Source: Gordonia polyisoprenivorans (lineage in GTDB: Bacteria; Actinomycetota; Actinomycetes; Mycobacteriales; Mycobacteriaceae). Taken from it: 64,000 nucleotides of DNA. This document shows, in pieces, positions 21,184 through 30,684 of this stretch. The stretch is taken from assembly GCF_017654315.1 (NCBI RefSeq), contig NZ_CP072203.1:3224001-3288000 (forward strand). Reading direction: 5' to 3'. The notes under the pieces were generated by a model, which was not told the DNA's origin, did not search any database, and saw nothing but the letters and a program-made list of their open reading frames with translations. Every line of letters begins with the position of its first letter. Position 1 is the first letter of the stretch. Made by a program: the position numbers and the translations under genes.

Positions 21184-22458
21184 TTGCCGCCGACGTCGTC
21201 TCCGGTGGCCCCCCGGAAGGTCGCCATTGTCGCCGGTCCGGACGCCGGACACGCGTTCCCGGCGTTTGCGTTGGCGGAAAAGCTTGCAGCGCAAGATATC
21301 TCGGCTACGGTCTGGACCGGCGCCGTGTGGCACGAGGTGGCGCGCTCGCGCGGACTCGACGTCGCGGAGTTACCCGGCCTGCGTGCTCGGGCCACCGACG
21401 ACGATTCCGATGCCGGCGCCAAGCTCGGTGCGCGCGCCGCCCGCATGGCCGTTGCGCTTGCACCGGTGCTCGCCGCCCGGGGAACCGATCTGGTGATCTC
21501 CGATGTCATCACCGTCGGCGGGCTGTGGGCGGCGGAGCTGTGCGGAATCCCCGCGATCGAGTTGTCGCCGCATCCGCTCTACCTGCCGTCGCGGGGATTG
21601 CCGCCCATCGGCGCCGGGCTGAGCCCGGGTGACGGGGTCGGTGGTCGACTCCGCGACATCGCGCTGCGCACGGCGAGCAATGTCTCCGTCCGTGCCGGTG
21701 AGCGTCAGCGTGCGATCGCACGGCGGGGGATCGGTTTGGCGGAGTCTCCTGCCGGCCTTCCCCGACTGATCGCGACCCTGCCCGCGCTCGAGGTCCCCCG
21801 ACCGGACTGGCCGACGCGGGCGCACCTCGTCGGACCACTGCTGTGGGAGCCCACCGACGTGATCGTCGAACCGCCGCCGGGCGCCGGCCCCGTGGTGGTG
21901 GTGGCGCCGTCGACCGCGGTGATCGGTGCGGCCGACATGCTCACCGAGACGCTGGCCGGATTGGCCGAACTGGCATCGAGAGATCCTGTGCGCGTGGTCA
22001 TCTCGGCGCTCGACCCACCAGGGGCCGAGGGGTTCGGGGCGCCCGGGCTGTCGGTGACCGCCGGACTGGGACGGCAAGATCAGCTCGTGGCCCGAGCCGA
22101 TGTGGTGGTATGCGGAGGTGGTCACGGGATGCTGGCGAAGTCGTTGTCGGCAGGGGTACCGGTGGTCACCGTTCCCGGCGGCGGTGATCAGTGGGAATTG
22201 GCCAACCGGGTGGCCCGACAGGGCAGCGGCATGCTGGTGCGGCCGGTCGAGGGGCACGCGATCGCCGAGGCGGTCGCCACGGTGCTCGGCGATTCGGGGT
22301 ATGCGCGCGCTGCGGCATCGGCTGCCGCATCGGCGTCGGACGTGGTGGACCCGGTGCGCGTGGCGTGCGAGGTGTACCGTCGGTCGGTCGCCGGGGATGC
22401 GCTCGGACACGGCGGTGGGTACCGGACGGGCAAAGGGGGAGTGCCGCGATGCGATTGA
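21184..22458 (+). CDS. GT1-like glycosyltransferase (Rv2739c-type)
   Basis: About 424 residues with the two-domain GT-B layout: N-terminal RKVAIVAGPDAGHAFPAFALAEKL and C-terminal GGGHGMLAKSLSAGVPVVTVPGGGDQWELANRV, the sugar-nucleotide site of MurG/UGT-like enzymes. Position matches Rv2739c, annotated as an alanine-rich transferase of unknown acceptor. Start is uncertain: TTG 21184 is listed, and GTG 21205 would give VAPRKVAIV. It overlaps the next gene by 10 bp. Confidence 0.75.
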   Translation: MPPTSSPVAPRKVAIVAGPDAGHAFPAFALAEKLAAQDISATVWTGAVWHEVARSRGLDVAELPGLRARATDDDSDAGAKLGARAARMAVALAPVLAARGTDLVISDVITVGGLWAAELCGIPAIELSPHPLYLPSRGLPPIGAGLSPGDGVGGRLRDIALRTASNVSVRAGERQRAIARRGIGLAESPAGLPRLIATLPALEVPRPDWPTRAHLVGPLLWEPTDVIVEPPPGAGPVVVVAPSTAVIGAADMLTETLAGLAELASRDPVRVVISALDPPGAEGFGAPGLSVTAGLGRQDQLVARADVVVCGGGHGMLAKSLSAGVPVVTVPGGGDQWELANRVARQGSGMLVRPVEGHAIAEAVATVLGDSGYARAAASAAASASDVVDPVRVACEVYRRSVAGDALGHGGGYRTGKGGVPRCD

Positions 22459-22643
22459 CCGAGTTCACCGAGTTGATCACCGAGGAGTTCGGCACGATGT
22501 CGGCGGACTCGATCCTGTCCGATCACGTGCTCACCGAACTCGGTGGACGGACGGGCGCGCAGGCGATCGAGGCGGGCGTCGATCCGCGCGATGTATGGGT
22601 GGCGATCTGTCGGGACTTCGACGTGCCGCGCCACCGCTGGTAG
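22449..22643 (+). CDS. DUF3046 small conserved protein
   Basis: A 64-residue protein (MRLTEFTELITEEFG at the start, DVWVAICRDFDVPRHRW at the end), the DUF3046 family found immediately before recA in mycobacteria (Rv2738c). Function unknown. It starts inside the preceding gene, so it is likely co-translated. Confidence 0.85.
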   Translation: MRLTEFTELITEEFGTMSADSILSDHVLTELGGRTGAQAIEAGVDPRDVWVAICRDFDVPRHRW

Positions 22644-22705
22644 AACTCGCGCTGGTGGTCACGCTGGTAGAAGTCGCCCGGAACCCGCGTGTCGGACTTG
22701 CCATC

Positions 22706-22717
22706 GAACACATGTTC
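22706..22717. promoter_or_regulatory. LexA (SOS) box upstream of recA
   Basis: GAACACATGTTC is a perfect 12-bp palindrome that fits the actinobacterial SOS consensus GAAC-N4-GTTC. It lies 188 bp before the recA start. The 250-bp gap around it shows no further gene. Confidence 0.8.
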
Positions 22718-22893
22718 ACGCAATTCTGTAGGGGTGTGGAACCAACTCGGCACCGGGTGCGTCCAAAGCTCTCGTGAGGACGTGAACGGTTTTGTCGGAC
22801 CCCGTCGCTAACGTCCTTCACGAATCACACCGATACCGACGACCCACCCGATGACCGCCGGAGTACCCGGCGCACAGACACGAGGAGACAGCC

Positions 22894-23937
22894 ATGGCAG
22901 CAGCGCCCCAGGATCGTGAGAAGGCGCTCGATCTCGCACTCGCACAGATCGACAAGAACTTCGGCAAGGGCTCGGTCATGCGGCTCGGCGAAGAGACCCG
23001 ACAGCCGATCGAGGTGATCCCGACCGGCTCGATCGCCCTCGACGTCGCGCTGGGTATCGGCGGACTCCCGCGCGGCCGCGTCGTCGAGATCTACGGCCCG
23101 GAATCGTCGGGTAAGACCACCGTCGCCCTGCATGCGGTCGCCAACGCACAGGCCCAGGGCGGTATCGCGGCGTTCATCGACGCCGAGCACGCGCTCGATC
23201 CGGATTACGCGGCCAAGCTCGGCGTGGACGTCGATGCCCTGCTGGTGTCGCAGCCGGACACCGGTGAGCAGGCGTTGGAGATCGCCGACATGCTGATCCG
23301 CTCCGGTGCCCTCGACATCCTCGTCATCGACTCGGTTGCCGCACTGGTGCCCAAGGCCGAGATCGAGGGTGAGATGGGCGATTCGCATGTCGGTCTGCAG
23401 GCCCGCCTGATGAGCCAGGCGCTGCGCAAGATGACCTCGGCGTTGAGCAATTCCAACACCACCGCGATCTTCATCAACCAGCTGCGCGAGAAGATCGGCG
23501 TGATGTTCGGCTCACCGGAGACCACCACGGGCGGTAAGGCACTCAAGTTCTACTCGTCGGTGCGTCTGGACGTCCGTCGCATCGAGACCCTGAAGGACGG
23601 CACCGACGCCGTCGGCAACCGCACGCGCGTCAAGGTCGTCAAGAACAAGGTGGCACCGCCGTTCAAGCAGGCCGAGTTCGACATCCTCTACGGACACGGC
23701 ATCTCCAAGGAGGGCTCGCTCATCGACATGGGTGTGGCCGAAGGCTTCATCCGCAAGTCCGGCTCGTGGTTCACCTACGAGGGCGATCAGCTCGGTCAGG
23801 GCAAGGAGAACGCCCGGAAGTTCCTGCTCGAGAACGACGACATCCGCGACGAGATCGAGAAGAAGATCAAGGAGAAGCTGGGCATCGGCGCGGTGGTCGA
23901 CGCCGATGACGTTGCTCCGGCTCCGGTGGAATTCTGA
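22894..23937 (+). CDS. recA: Recombinase RecA
   Basis: A 347-residue recombinase that forms the filament for homologous recombination and triggers LexA self-cleavage. Walker A is GPESSGKTT (68-76), and the [25 protein letters not shown] block is the L2/DNA-binding region. It is full length with no intein, unlike M. tuberculosis recA. Regulated by the SOS box upstream. recX follows. Confidence 0.98.
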   Translation: MAAAPQDREKALDLALAQIDKNFGKGSVMRLGEETRQPIEVIPTGSIALDVALGIGGLPRGRVVEIYGPESSGKTTVALHAVANAQAQGGIAAFIDAEHALDPDYAAKLGVDVDALLVSQPDTGEQALEIADMLIRSGALDILVIDSVAALVPKAEIEGEMGDSHVGLQARLMSQALRKMTSALSNSNTTAIFINQLREKIGVMFGSPETTTGGKALKFYSSVRLDVRRIETLKDGTDAVGNRTRVKVVKNKVAPPFKQAEFDILYGHGISKEGSLIDMGVAEGFIRKSGSWFTYEGDQLGQGKENARKFLLENDDIRDEIEKKIKEKLGIGAVVDADDVAPAPVEF

Positions 23938-23939
23938 CC

Positions 23940-23993
23940 GGCGCAACCGAACCCCGCGGCGCAACCGACTCCCGCGGCGCAACCGGCCCCACG
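23940..23993 (+). repeat. Three 18-nt tandem repeats between recA and recX
   Basis: Units at 23940-23957, 23958-23975 and 23976-23993 are variants of GGCGCAACCGAACCCCGC. In the recX frame they are open and read GATEPR, GATDSR, GATGPT, immediately before the conserved AWDVALRLLG start of RecX. Confidence 0.8.
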
Positions 23994-24002
23994 GCGTGGG
24001 AT

Positions 24003-24479
24003 GTGGCGTTGCGACTGCTGGGAGTCCGGGCGCGGTCGCGCGGCGAGATGCAGGAGCGGCTGGGTCGGCGCGGCTTCGACGCCGACACGGTGGCCGATGT
24101 GATGCGGCGCCTGGATTCCGCGGGTATGCTCGACGATGAGGACTTCGCCTCCGAGTGGGTGCGGTCACGCCACACCCACTCGGGACGCGGACGCGTGGCG
24201 CTACGTCACGAGCTCAAGGCGAAGGGCGTGGATGCGGCAACGATCGAGAATGCGTTGGCCGACATCGACCCCGAGGACGAGCGTGCCGTGGCCGGCCGTC
24301 TGGTCGCCAAGAAACTGACTCCGCGTGTGCTCGAGCAGGTGGCCGATCGCACCGAGCGGGACAAGCACTTTCGTCGACTGGTGGGCATGCTGGTCCGCCG
24401 CGGGTATCCGCAGTCCCTGGCGATCGACGTCGTCGGCGAGCACCTCGACGCTGCGGCCGGAATGGACTCGGCGGAGTGA
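24003..24479 (+). CDS. recX: Regulatory protein RecX
   Basis: 158 residues from GTG 24003, containing the three-helix RecX repeats (ALRLLGVRARSRGEMQERL, then DDEDFASEWVRSR). RecX limits RecA filament growth. The annotated start may be too short: the frame is open back to 23931, with TAWDV directly before residue 1 and a CTG at 23934 that overlaps the recA stop (CTGA). No ATG, GTG or TTG exists in that stretch, so either this GTG or a non-standard start is used. Confidence 0.88.
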   Translation: MALRLLGVRARSRGEMQERLGRRGFDADTVADVMRRLDSAGMLDDEDFASEWVRSRHTHSGRGRVALRHELKAKGVDAATIENALADIDPEDERAVAGRLVAKKLTPRVLEQVADRTERDKHFRRLVGMLVRRGYPQSLAIDVVGEHLDAAAGMDSAE

Positions 24480-24507
24480 ATTGATCGCGCCGAGCCGAGA
24501 AACAGCT

Positions 24508-24558
24508 CGATCAGTATGACGTTTCACCCGGAATCCGGGCGAAACGTCATACTGATCG
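24508..24558. terminator. Long bidirectional hairpin between recX and gluD
   Basis: 18-nt arms (24508-24525 and 24541-24558) are perfectly complementary and enclose a second 5-bp stem (CCCGG with CCGGG) with an AAT loop. It lies between convergent genes and can serve both. The 115-bp gap holds nothing else. Confidence 0.8.
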
Positions 24559-24594
24559 GCAACATCGTCTGATCGATACGGGCCTGGAGTGCCG

Positions 24595-25485
24595 TTATCG
24601 CGGACCGAAGTTCGGCATGTTCTCCATGGCGCCGAGATCCACGTCCTCACCGTGGGGGACGTCGGTTCTGCGGCGTCCCCGGCGCAACGTCTTCTCGATG
24701 AACGTCGCCAGAGACGACAGTCCGAAGTTGATGATGATCATCACCACCGCCACCACGACGAGGGCGGGCAGGTAGTTGCCGTAGTACGACGCCGACTGGA
24801 TGCCCGACCGGACCACCTCGACGTAGCCGATGGCGTAGCCGAGTGCGGAGTCCTTCAGTGCGATGACCATCTGCGAGATCAGGGCGGGCAGCATCGCGGT
24901 GATCGCCTGCGGCAGTAGCACGATGCGCATCATCTGGGACTTGCGCAGTCCCAACGCCATCGACGCCTCGGTCTGTCCCTTGGGCAGTGAGTTGATGCCC
25001 GAACGCAGGATTTCGGCGATCACCGACCCGTTGTAGAGGGTCAGGCCCGTGACGACCGCCGCGAACGCCAACTGCGAGGAGGGGAACACCGCGTAATCGG
25101 CGAACAGGTAGTAGGCGAAGATCATCAGGATCAGCACCGGGATGGCGCGGAAAATTTCGACGAACAAGCCGGTCAGCGTCCGCACCCACAGGTGATCGGA
25201 CAGTCGGCCGATGCCGAGCACCGAACCGAGGATCATGGCGAAGATGATCGACAGGAACGCCGCTTTCAGGGTTCCCCAGAGACCCGGCAGGATGTAGGTC
25301 GTCCAGGTGGTCCCGGTGACGAAGGGATTCCATTTCTCACCGGTCAGCTGATCGTTGTCGGTGAGGACGAGGACCACGTACACGACGACCGCGACGATCA
25401 CCGCGAGGAAGATCGCGGCGATGATCGCATTGCGAATCCGTGCCTTCGGTCCGGGTGCGTCGTAGAGAACTGTTGCGCCGCTCAT
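24595..25485 (-). CDS. gluD: Glutamate ABC transporter permease GluD
   Basis: A 296-residue inner-membrane permease of the polar-amino-acid (HisM/GlnP) type, with about five or six membrane segments and the ATPase-contact loop [22 protein letters not shown]. The C-terminal tail is charged ([18 protein letters not shown]). Its start overlaps the gluC stop by 4 bp. Last gene of the operon. Confidence 0.88.
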   Translation of the reverse strand: MSGATVLYDAPGPKARIRNAIIAAIFLAVIVAVVVYVVLVLTDNDQLTGEKWNPFVTGTTWTTYILPGLWGTLKAAFLSIIFAMILGSVLGIGRLSDHLWVRTLTGLFVEIFRAIPVLILMIFAYYLFADYAVFPSSQLAFAAVVTGLTLYNGSVIAEILRSGINSLPKGQTEASMALGLRKSQMMRIVLLPQAITAMLPALISQMVIALKDSALGYAIGYVEVVRSGIQSASYYGNYLPALVVVAVVMIIINFGLSSLATFIEKTLRRGRRRTDVPHGEDVDLGAMENMPNFGPR

Positions 25486-26165
25486 CGTTTCACCGCCAGT
25501 CGCTTGGCGAGGTAGCCGAAGACGGCGCCCTCGATCAGGGTGATGATCATGAAGCCGATGGCGATGATCACGAAGATCGCGACGATCTCATTGGCGTGGT
25601 CCTCGATCTGTTCCTTCATCAGCAGCGAGGCTTCGGCGACCCCGATCACCGAGGCGATCGTGGTGTTCTTGGTCAGGGCGATCAACACGCTGCCCAGTGG
25701 TCCGATCACCGCGCGCAACGCTTGTGGCAGCACGATGATCCCGAAGACCTGCGTGAAACCCAGGCCCAGGGAGCGGGCGGCCTCGGCCTGCCCGATCGGG
25801 ACGGTGTTGAAACCCGATCGCAGTGTCTCGCAGACGAAGGTGGCCGTGTAGAGGATGAAGGCCAGCACCGCCAGGCGGAAGTTGTTGTTCTCGATGAAGG
25901 TGTTGTTGTCCGGAGCCAATGCCAGACCGAGGTTTTGATAGAGGCCCACCGAGCAGAAGATGATGATCAGTGTCAGCGGCGTGTTGCGCACGATGTTGAC
26001 GTAGGTGGCGCCGAACCAGCGCATCACCGGAACGGGGGAGACCCGCATCCCGGCCAGGATGATGCCCCAGATGAGCGCGCCGAGCGCCGACCAGAAGGTG
26101 AGTTCCAGGGTCACCTTGAACGCGGGCCACAGTTGTGGCCCCATGTCCGACCAGAGTTCATTCAT
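25482..26165 (-). CDS. gluC: Glutamate ABC transporter permease GluC
   Basis: A 227-residue permease paired with GluD. It carries the ATPase-docking loop [23 protein letters not shown] and the family segment [18 protein letters not shown]. It begins 19 bp after the binding-protein gene. The order A-B-C-D is the same as in the Corynebacterium glutamate uptake operon, as I recall it. Confidence 0.88.
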   Translation of the reverse strand: MNELWSDMGPQLWPAFKVTLELTFWSALGALIWGIILAGMRVSPVPVMRWFGATYVNIVRNTPLTLIIIFCSVGLYQNLGLALAPDNNTFIENNNFRLAVLAFILYTATFVCETLRSGFNTVPIGQAEAARSLGLGFTQVFGIIVLPQALRAVIGPLGSVLIALTKNTTIASVIGVAEASLLMKEQIEDHANEIVAIFVIIAIGFMIITLIEGAVFGYLAKRLAVKR

Positions 26166-26184
26166 GGTTGTTCACCTGCCTTCC

Positions 26185-27282
26185 TCAGCTCAGTCCCGGC
26201 GGGCACGGGGTGGACGTGGAGTTGACGATCTTGTCGACGGCCTGCGGTCCGGGATCGGGTAGGAACTTGTAGCTCGATCCGGGCGCGGCGGCACGGGCCA
26301 TCATCTCGTCGACATACTGATTGCCGATCGCCTTGCGCAGCGCCGCCTCCCATGCGGATTCGCCTCCACCCGGGCCCGGCTGGAGCATGGCGTCGAGTGC
26401 CTCGTCCACGGCGGTGATCGCGTCGGGGTAGTTCTTGGCCATGCCGATGCCGTAGTTCTCGGTGGAGAACGGCGCACCCTGCTTCTTGAGGACCTTCTTG
26501 CCGCTGCTGGTCACGCACGCGTCCTTGGGATAGGTCATCCCGACGAGCTTGAACTCGTCGGGGAAGAAGTCGGCGTAACCGGCGAGGATGACCTCGTCGG
26601 TGGTCAACGCGTCGACCTTGCCGCGACGCACGGCCTCCACGCACGACGAGTACGAGTCGTACTCCTGCAGTTGCACTCCGGGTAGCTGCGCCTTGACGTT
26701 CTGCGCCGACGTCGACCCGGTGACCGAGCAGAGTTTCTTGCCCTTGTTCAGATCGGTGAGCGAGGTGATCGAGTTGTCGTCCTCGCGGACGAGCAGCGCC
26801 TGATAGTTGATCAGGTAGGGCCCGGCGAAGCTGACCTGCTTCGCGCGGGAGGCGTTGATCGAGTAGGTGGCCGCGATCATGTCGACCTCACCGTTGTTGA
26901 TGAGCGTCTCGCGCTGGGCTGACGGTGTCTCGCGCCAGGTGATCTCGGGGTGAGCCACCTTGAGCTGATCGGCGATGTGATTGACGACGTAGGTCGACAT
27001 CGACGGGTCGAATCCGGTGACGCTTCGGTCGGGGTTGCGGATACCCAGGCCGGGCTGGTCGTACTTGGTGCCCAGAACCACTTTTCCGTTGCGAATGGAG
27101 TCGAGCAGATTGCGGGGTTCGGAACTGCCGCAGGCGGTCAGGCAGGCGGCGAGGACCGCGGCCACGAGCACCGCGGCGCCCAGGGCCGCGGAGCGTCCGC
27201 GTCGCCGATGACCGGAGGTCTGTGGAAAACGTTGTCGCATATGTCTTGTCGATGATCCCGGGGTGTTGGTGGGGTTGGCCAT
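26185..27282 (-). CDS. gluB: Glutamate-binding lipoprotein GluB
   Basis: A 365-residue extracytoplasmic binding protein. The N-terminus has a basic region, a hydrophobic segment and lipobox LTAC with lipidated Cys51. The mature part is a type-3 (amino-acid) solute-binding fold (VVLGTKYDQPGLGIRNPD; EVDMIAATYSINASRAKQV; LCSVTGSTSAQNVK). A later Met at residue 15 is an alternative start. It follows gluA with a 1-bp gap. Confidence 0.88.
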   Translation of the reverse strand: MANPTNTPGSSTRHMRQRFPQTSGHRRRGRSAALGAAVLVAAVLAACLTACGSSEPRNLLDSIRNGKVVLGTKYDQPGLGIRNPDRSVTGFDPSMSTYVVNHIADQLKVAHPEITWRETPSAQRETLINNGEVDMIAATYSINASRAKQVSFAGPYLINYQALLVREDDNSITSLTDLNKGKKLCSVTGSTSAQNVKAQLPGVQLQEYDSYSSCVEAVRRGKVDALTTDEVILAGYADFFPDEFKLVGMTYPKDACVTSSGKKVLKKQGAPFSTENYGIGMAKNYPDAITAVDEALDAMLQPGPGGGESAWEAALRKAIGNQYVDEMMARAAAPGSSYKFLPDPGPQAVDKIVNSTSTPCPPGLS

Positions 27283-27283
27283 C

Positions 27284-28069
27284 TCAGTGACCCAGGATCT
27301 TCGACAGGAAGTCCTTGGCGCGGTCGGACTGCGGGTTGTCGAAGAAGGACTCGGGGTCGGAATCCTCGACGACCGCGCCGTCGGCCATGAAGATGACGCG
27401 GTCGGCGGCCTTGCGGGCGAAGCCCATCTCGTGGGTGACCACGAGCATCGTCATGCCCTCCTTGGCCAGCGAGACCATGACGTCGAGGACCTCGTTGACC
27501 ATCTCCGGGTCGAGGGCCGAGGTGGGCTCGTCGAACAGCATGATCTTGGGGTTCATGGCCAGGGATCGGGCGATCGCCACGCGTTGCTGCTGTCCGCCGG
27601 ATAGCTGCGCCGGGTACTTGTCCTTCTGACTGGCGATGCCCACCCGCTCGAGGAGCTGGAGGGCGTGCTTCTCGGCCTTGGCCTTGTTCTGTTTGCGGAC
27701 CTTCGTCGGCGCGAGTGTGACGTTCTGCAGGATCGTCTTGTGTGCGAACAGGTTGAACGACTGGAAGACCATGCCGACATCGGCGCGCAGGCGCGCGAGA
27801 TCCTTACCCTCGGCGGGTAGCAACTCACCTTCGATGCGGATCTCGCCGCTATCGATCGGTTCGAGACGATTGATCGTGCGGCACAGGGTCGATTTACCCG
27901 ATCCCGAGGGGCCGAGCACGACCACGACCTGCCCGCGTGGAACGTCGAGGTTGATGTCCTTGAGGACGTGGAGCTCACCGAAGTGCTTCTGCACATTCGT
28001 CATGGCGATCATCGGCGGTGAATCGGCGGCGGTCGCCGCACCCGGCGCCGCGTTCGGGGATTCGGTCAT
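27284..28069 (-). CDS. gluA: Glutamate ABC transporter ATP-binding protein GluA
   Basis: A 261-residue ATPase with Walker [10 protein letters not shown], signature LSGGQQQR, Walker [10 protein letters not shown] and the switch His in VVTHEMG. It powers uptake through GluCD. The N-terminal 20 residues are an Ala/Pro extension before the core. First gene of the operon, divergent from miaB across 171 bp. Confidence 0.92.
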   Translation of the reverse strand: MTESPNAAPGAATAADSPPMIAMTNVQKHFGELHVLKDINLDVPRGQVVVVLGPSGSGKSTLCRTINRLEPIDSGEIRIEGELLPAEGKDLARLRADVGMVFQSFNLFAHKTILQNVTLAPTKVRKQNKAKAEKHALQLLERVGIASQKDKYPAQLSGGQQQRVAIARSLAMNPKIMLFDEPTSALDPEMVNEVLDVMVSLAKEGMTMLVVTHEMGFARKAADRVIFMADGAVVEDSDPESFFDNPQSDRAKDFLSKILGH

Positions 28070-28240
28070 ACGTCACAACCCTAATGGGGACAAGTCCGAA
28101 CGGCGCGGCAAATGCGACACCTGCGTGTCCGATTCAGGAGGAAACGGGTAGTCACGTGCACTTTTCCGCTCAAGCTCCCCGACGTGACCCCGCCCGTAGG
28201 CCCGACAGCCGATTTGCCCCCGCCCCGTACTCTGGACCGA

Positions 28241-29851
28241 GTGAGTATCGACCTGTCCGAATCCGCAGCGACCTCGCCGAATGTCGGTGTGGGCGACGAC
28301 GTCGTGCGTCGCTATCAGGTCCGCACCTACGGCTGCCAGATGAACGTCCATGACTCCGAGCGCATCTCGGGGTTGCTCGAGGAGGCGGGCTACATCCGGG
28401 CCGACTCCGACGACGACGCCGACCTTGTGGTCTTCAACACATGCGCGATCCGGGAGAACGCCGACAACAAGCTCTACGGCAATCTGTCGCATCTGGCGCC
28501 GGTGAAGGCCGCTCGGCCGGGTATGCAGATCGCCGTGGGCGGTTGTCTGGCGCAGAAGGACAAGGACGCGGTGCTGGGCCGGGCGCCGTGGGTCGACGTC
28601 GTCTTCGGCACACACAACATCGGGTCGTTGCCGGTGTTGCTCGAACGCGCGCGCCACAACGAGGCCGCCCAGGTCGAGATCCGTGACTCCCTCGAAGCAT
28701 TTCCCTCGACCTTGCCGGCGAAACGCGAATCCGCCTATGCCGGTTGGGTTTCGGTGTCGGTGGGATGTAACAACACGTGCACGTTCTGCATCGTGCCGTC
28801 GTTGCGTGGCAAGGAGGTCGATCGCCGGCCCGGCGACGTGCTCGCCGAGGTGAGCGCCCTCGTCGACACCGGTGTGCTCGAGGTGACCCTGCTCGGGCAG
28901 AACGTCAACGCCTATGGCATGTCCTTCGCCGACCCGGACACCCCGCGCAACCGCGGTGCGTTCGCCGAACTGCTGCGCGCCTGCGGCGACATCGACGGGC
29001 TCGAGCGCGTGCGGTTCACCTCGCCCCATCCGGCGGAGTTCACCGACGATGTCATCGAGGCGATGGCCCACACGCCGAATGTCTGCCCGCAGCTGCACAT
29101 GCCGCTGCAATCCGGGTCCGACCGGATATTGAAGTCGATGCGCCGCAGCTATCGGCGTACCCGCTTCCTCGGCATCCTCGAGAAGGTCCGTGCGGCGATG
29201 CCGCACGCCGCCATCACCACCGACATCATCGTCGGCTTCCCCGGCGAGACCGAGGACGACTTCGTCCAGACCCTCGAGGTGGTCGAACAAGCCCGCTTCG
29301 CCAGCGCCTTCACCTTCCAGTACTCGCCGCGACCGGGTACGCCCGCGGCCACGATGGACGAGCAGGTGCCGCCGGAGGTCGTCTCCGAGCGGTACCGACG
29401 CCTGATCGAACTCCAGGAGCAGATCTGTCTGTCGGAGAACCGGGCGATCATCGGCCGGGAGGTCGAGTTGCTCGTGGTCGCCGACGAGGGCCGCAAGAGC
29501 GCGCACTCGCACCGCATGACCGGTCGCGCGCGGGACGGCCGGCTGGTTCATTTCCGTCCCGGGGACCGCGCCACGGCGATCCGTCCCGGTGACATCGTGA
29601 CCACCGAGGTCACCGAGGCTGCGCCGCACCACCTCATCGCCGACGCCGGGGTGGCCGGGCATCGGCGCACCCGAGCCGGTGACGCACACGAACAGAGCCG
29701 GACCCCGACGACTCCGCCGGTGGGCGTCGGCCTCGGTATCCCCGGCATCGGTCCCGCGCCGGTCGTCGCGGAGGACAACGGCTGCGGTGCCGGGGCCTGT
29801 GGGGCCGGTCCCGCGGATCCCGGGCGCGTGATGGCGACGGCAGGACAGTGA
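28241..29851 (+). CDS. miaB: tRNA-2-methylthio-N6-dimethylallyladenosine synthase MiaB
   Basis: A 536-residue radical-SAM methylthiotransferase acting on A37 of tRNA after MiaA. The N-terminal cluster cysteines are Cys32, Cys68 and Cys102; the radical-SAM motif is Cys176, Cys180, Cys183 (GCNNTCTFC). A TRAM domain lies near 440-500, followed by a 60-residue low-complexity tail with GCGAGACGAG. GTG 28241 is used; TACTCT 8 bp upstream and no ribosome site suggest a leaderless message. Confidence 0.92.
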   Translation: MSIDLSESAATSPNVGVGDDVVRRYQVRTYGCQMNVHDSERISGLLEEAGYIRADSDDDADLVVFNTCAIRENADNKLYGNLSHLAPVKAARPGMQIAVGGCLAQKDKDAVLGRAPWVDVVFGTHNIGSLPVLLERARHNEAAQVEIRDSLEAFPSTLPAKRESAYAGWVSVSVGCNNTCTFCIVPSLRGKEVDRRPGDVLAEVSALVDTGVLEVTLLGQNVNAYGMSFADPDTPRNRGAFAELLRACGDIDGLERVRFTSPHPAEFTDDVIEAMAHTPNVCPQLHMPLQSGSDRILKSMRRSYRRTRFLGILEKVRAAMPHAAITTDIIVGFPGETEDDFVQTLEVVEQARFASAFTFQYSPRPGTPAATMDEQVPPEVVSERYRRLIELQEQICLSENRAIIGREVELLVVADEGRKSAHSHRMTGRARDGRLVHFRPGDRATAIRPGDIVTTEVTEAAPHHLIADAGVAGHRRTRAGDAHEQSRTPTTPPVGVGLGIPGIGPAPVVAEDNGCGAGACGAGPADPGRVMATAGQ

Positions 29852-29859
29852 GGGACGAC

Positions 29860-30639
29860 ATGAGTATCGACGATCAGAACCCGCAGGACTCCGACCGACG
29901 CGACGGCGACGACGTCGCGGGTGCGGCCGACGGAGAATCCGCGGCGACGCGTGAACGCCGCGAGAACCTGCGGGGCGACAAGGCGCTCTCGGAACTCCTC
30001 GGTCGCGATGTCCGGCGTCCGTCCGGATCGTCGGAGAGCCTTGCCGACCTGGCTGCCTATGAGAACGACCTGCGCAAGGCCGAACGCAAGGTGGCCGGCG
30101 AGATCAACCCGGGTGCGCGCGCCATCGTCGTGGCGGTCGCGGTGCTGCTCGCGATGGTGTCGCTGGTGCTACCGCACACCGGGTCGGCCAGCGGGATCGA
30201 CGTGCTGACGATGTCGGCGAATGCGGTGACCGAGCGGGTGGCGGTGACCTCCCGGGTCTTCGTCTATCTGCTGGTGATCTTCGGGATCGGCGCATCGATG
30301 CTCGCACTGCTCACCCGGCGCTGGATCATCGCGTGGGTCGCATTGTGCGGATCGGCCGTCGCCTGCGTTGCCGGGATGCTGGCCTGGTGGACCCGCAACA
30401 CCCCGGGCGTCGGCGGGATCGAGCCGCCGTCCGGCGTCGGGATCGGGCTGATCCTCGGCTGGATCGCGGTCTTCGTGCTCACCTTCCACTGGGCGCGGGT
30501 CGTGTGGGCACGCAGCACCTATCACCTCGCCATCGCCGAACAGCGCCGGGTCGAGGCCGCCAAACGCGAGGAGGCGACCCGCCGCATCCGCGGCCGGACC
30601 GACTTCCGTCCACCCACCGACGGTGGCACCGGGGCCTGA
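29860..30639 (+). CDS. Conserved actinobacterial membrane protein (Rv2732c-like)
   Basis: A 259-residue protein with a charged cytoplasmic N-terminus (to about residue 85), about four membrane segments between 90 and 210, and a basic, Arg-rich C-terminal tail (ATRRIRGRTDFRPP). It has no recognised enzyme motif. ATG 29860 is preferred since GAGGG is five bases upstream; GTG 29848 overlaps the miaB stop. Position matches Rv2732c after miaB. Confidence 0.75.
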   Translation: MSIDDQNPQDSDRRDGDDVAGAADGESAATRERRENLRGDKALSELLGRDVRRPSGSSESLADLAAYENDLRKAERKVAGEINPGARAIVVAVAVLLAMVSLVLPHTGSASGIDVLTMSANAVTERVAVTSRVFVYLLVIFGIGASMLALLTRRWIIAWVALCGSAVACVAGMLAWWTRNTPGVGGIEPPSGVGIGLILGWIAVFVLTFHWARVVWARSTYHLAIAEQRRVEAAKREEATRRIRGRTDFRPPTDGGTGA

Positions 30640-30684
30640 CCGGCGGTGACACCAGAGCCTGAGCGGCGGTGACCCGACGCGGGC

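Noticed and set aside
22894..23937. Possible RecA intein
   Set aside because: The RecA protein is continuous and of normal length, so there is no intein.
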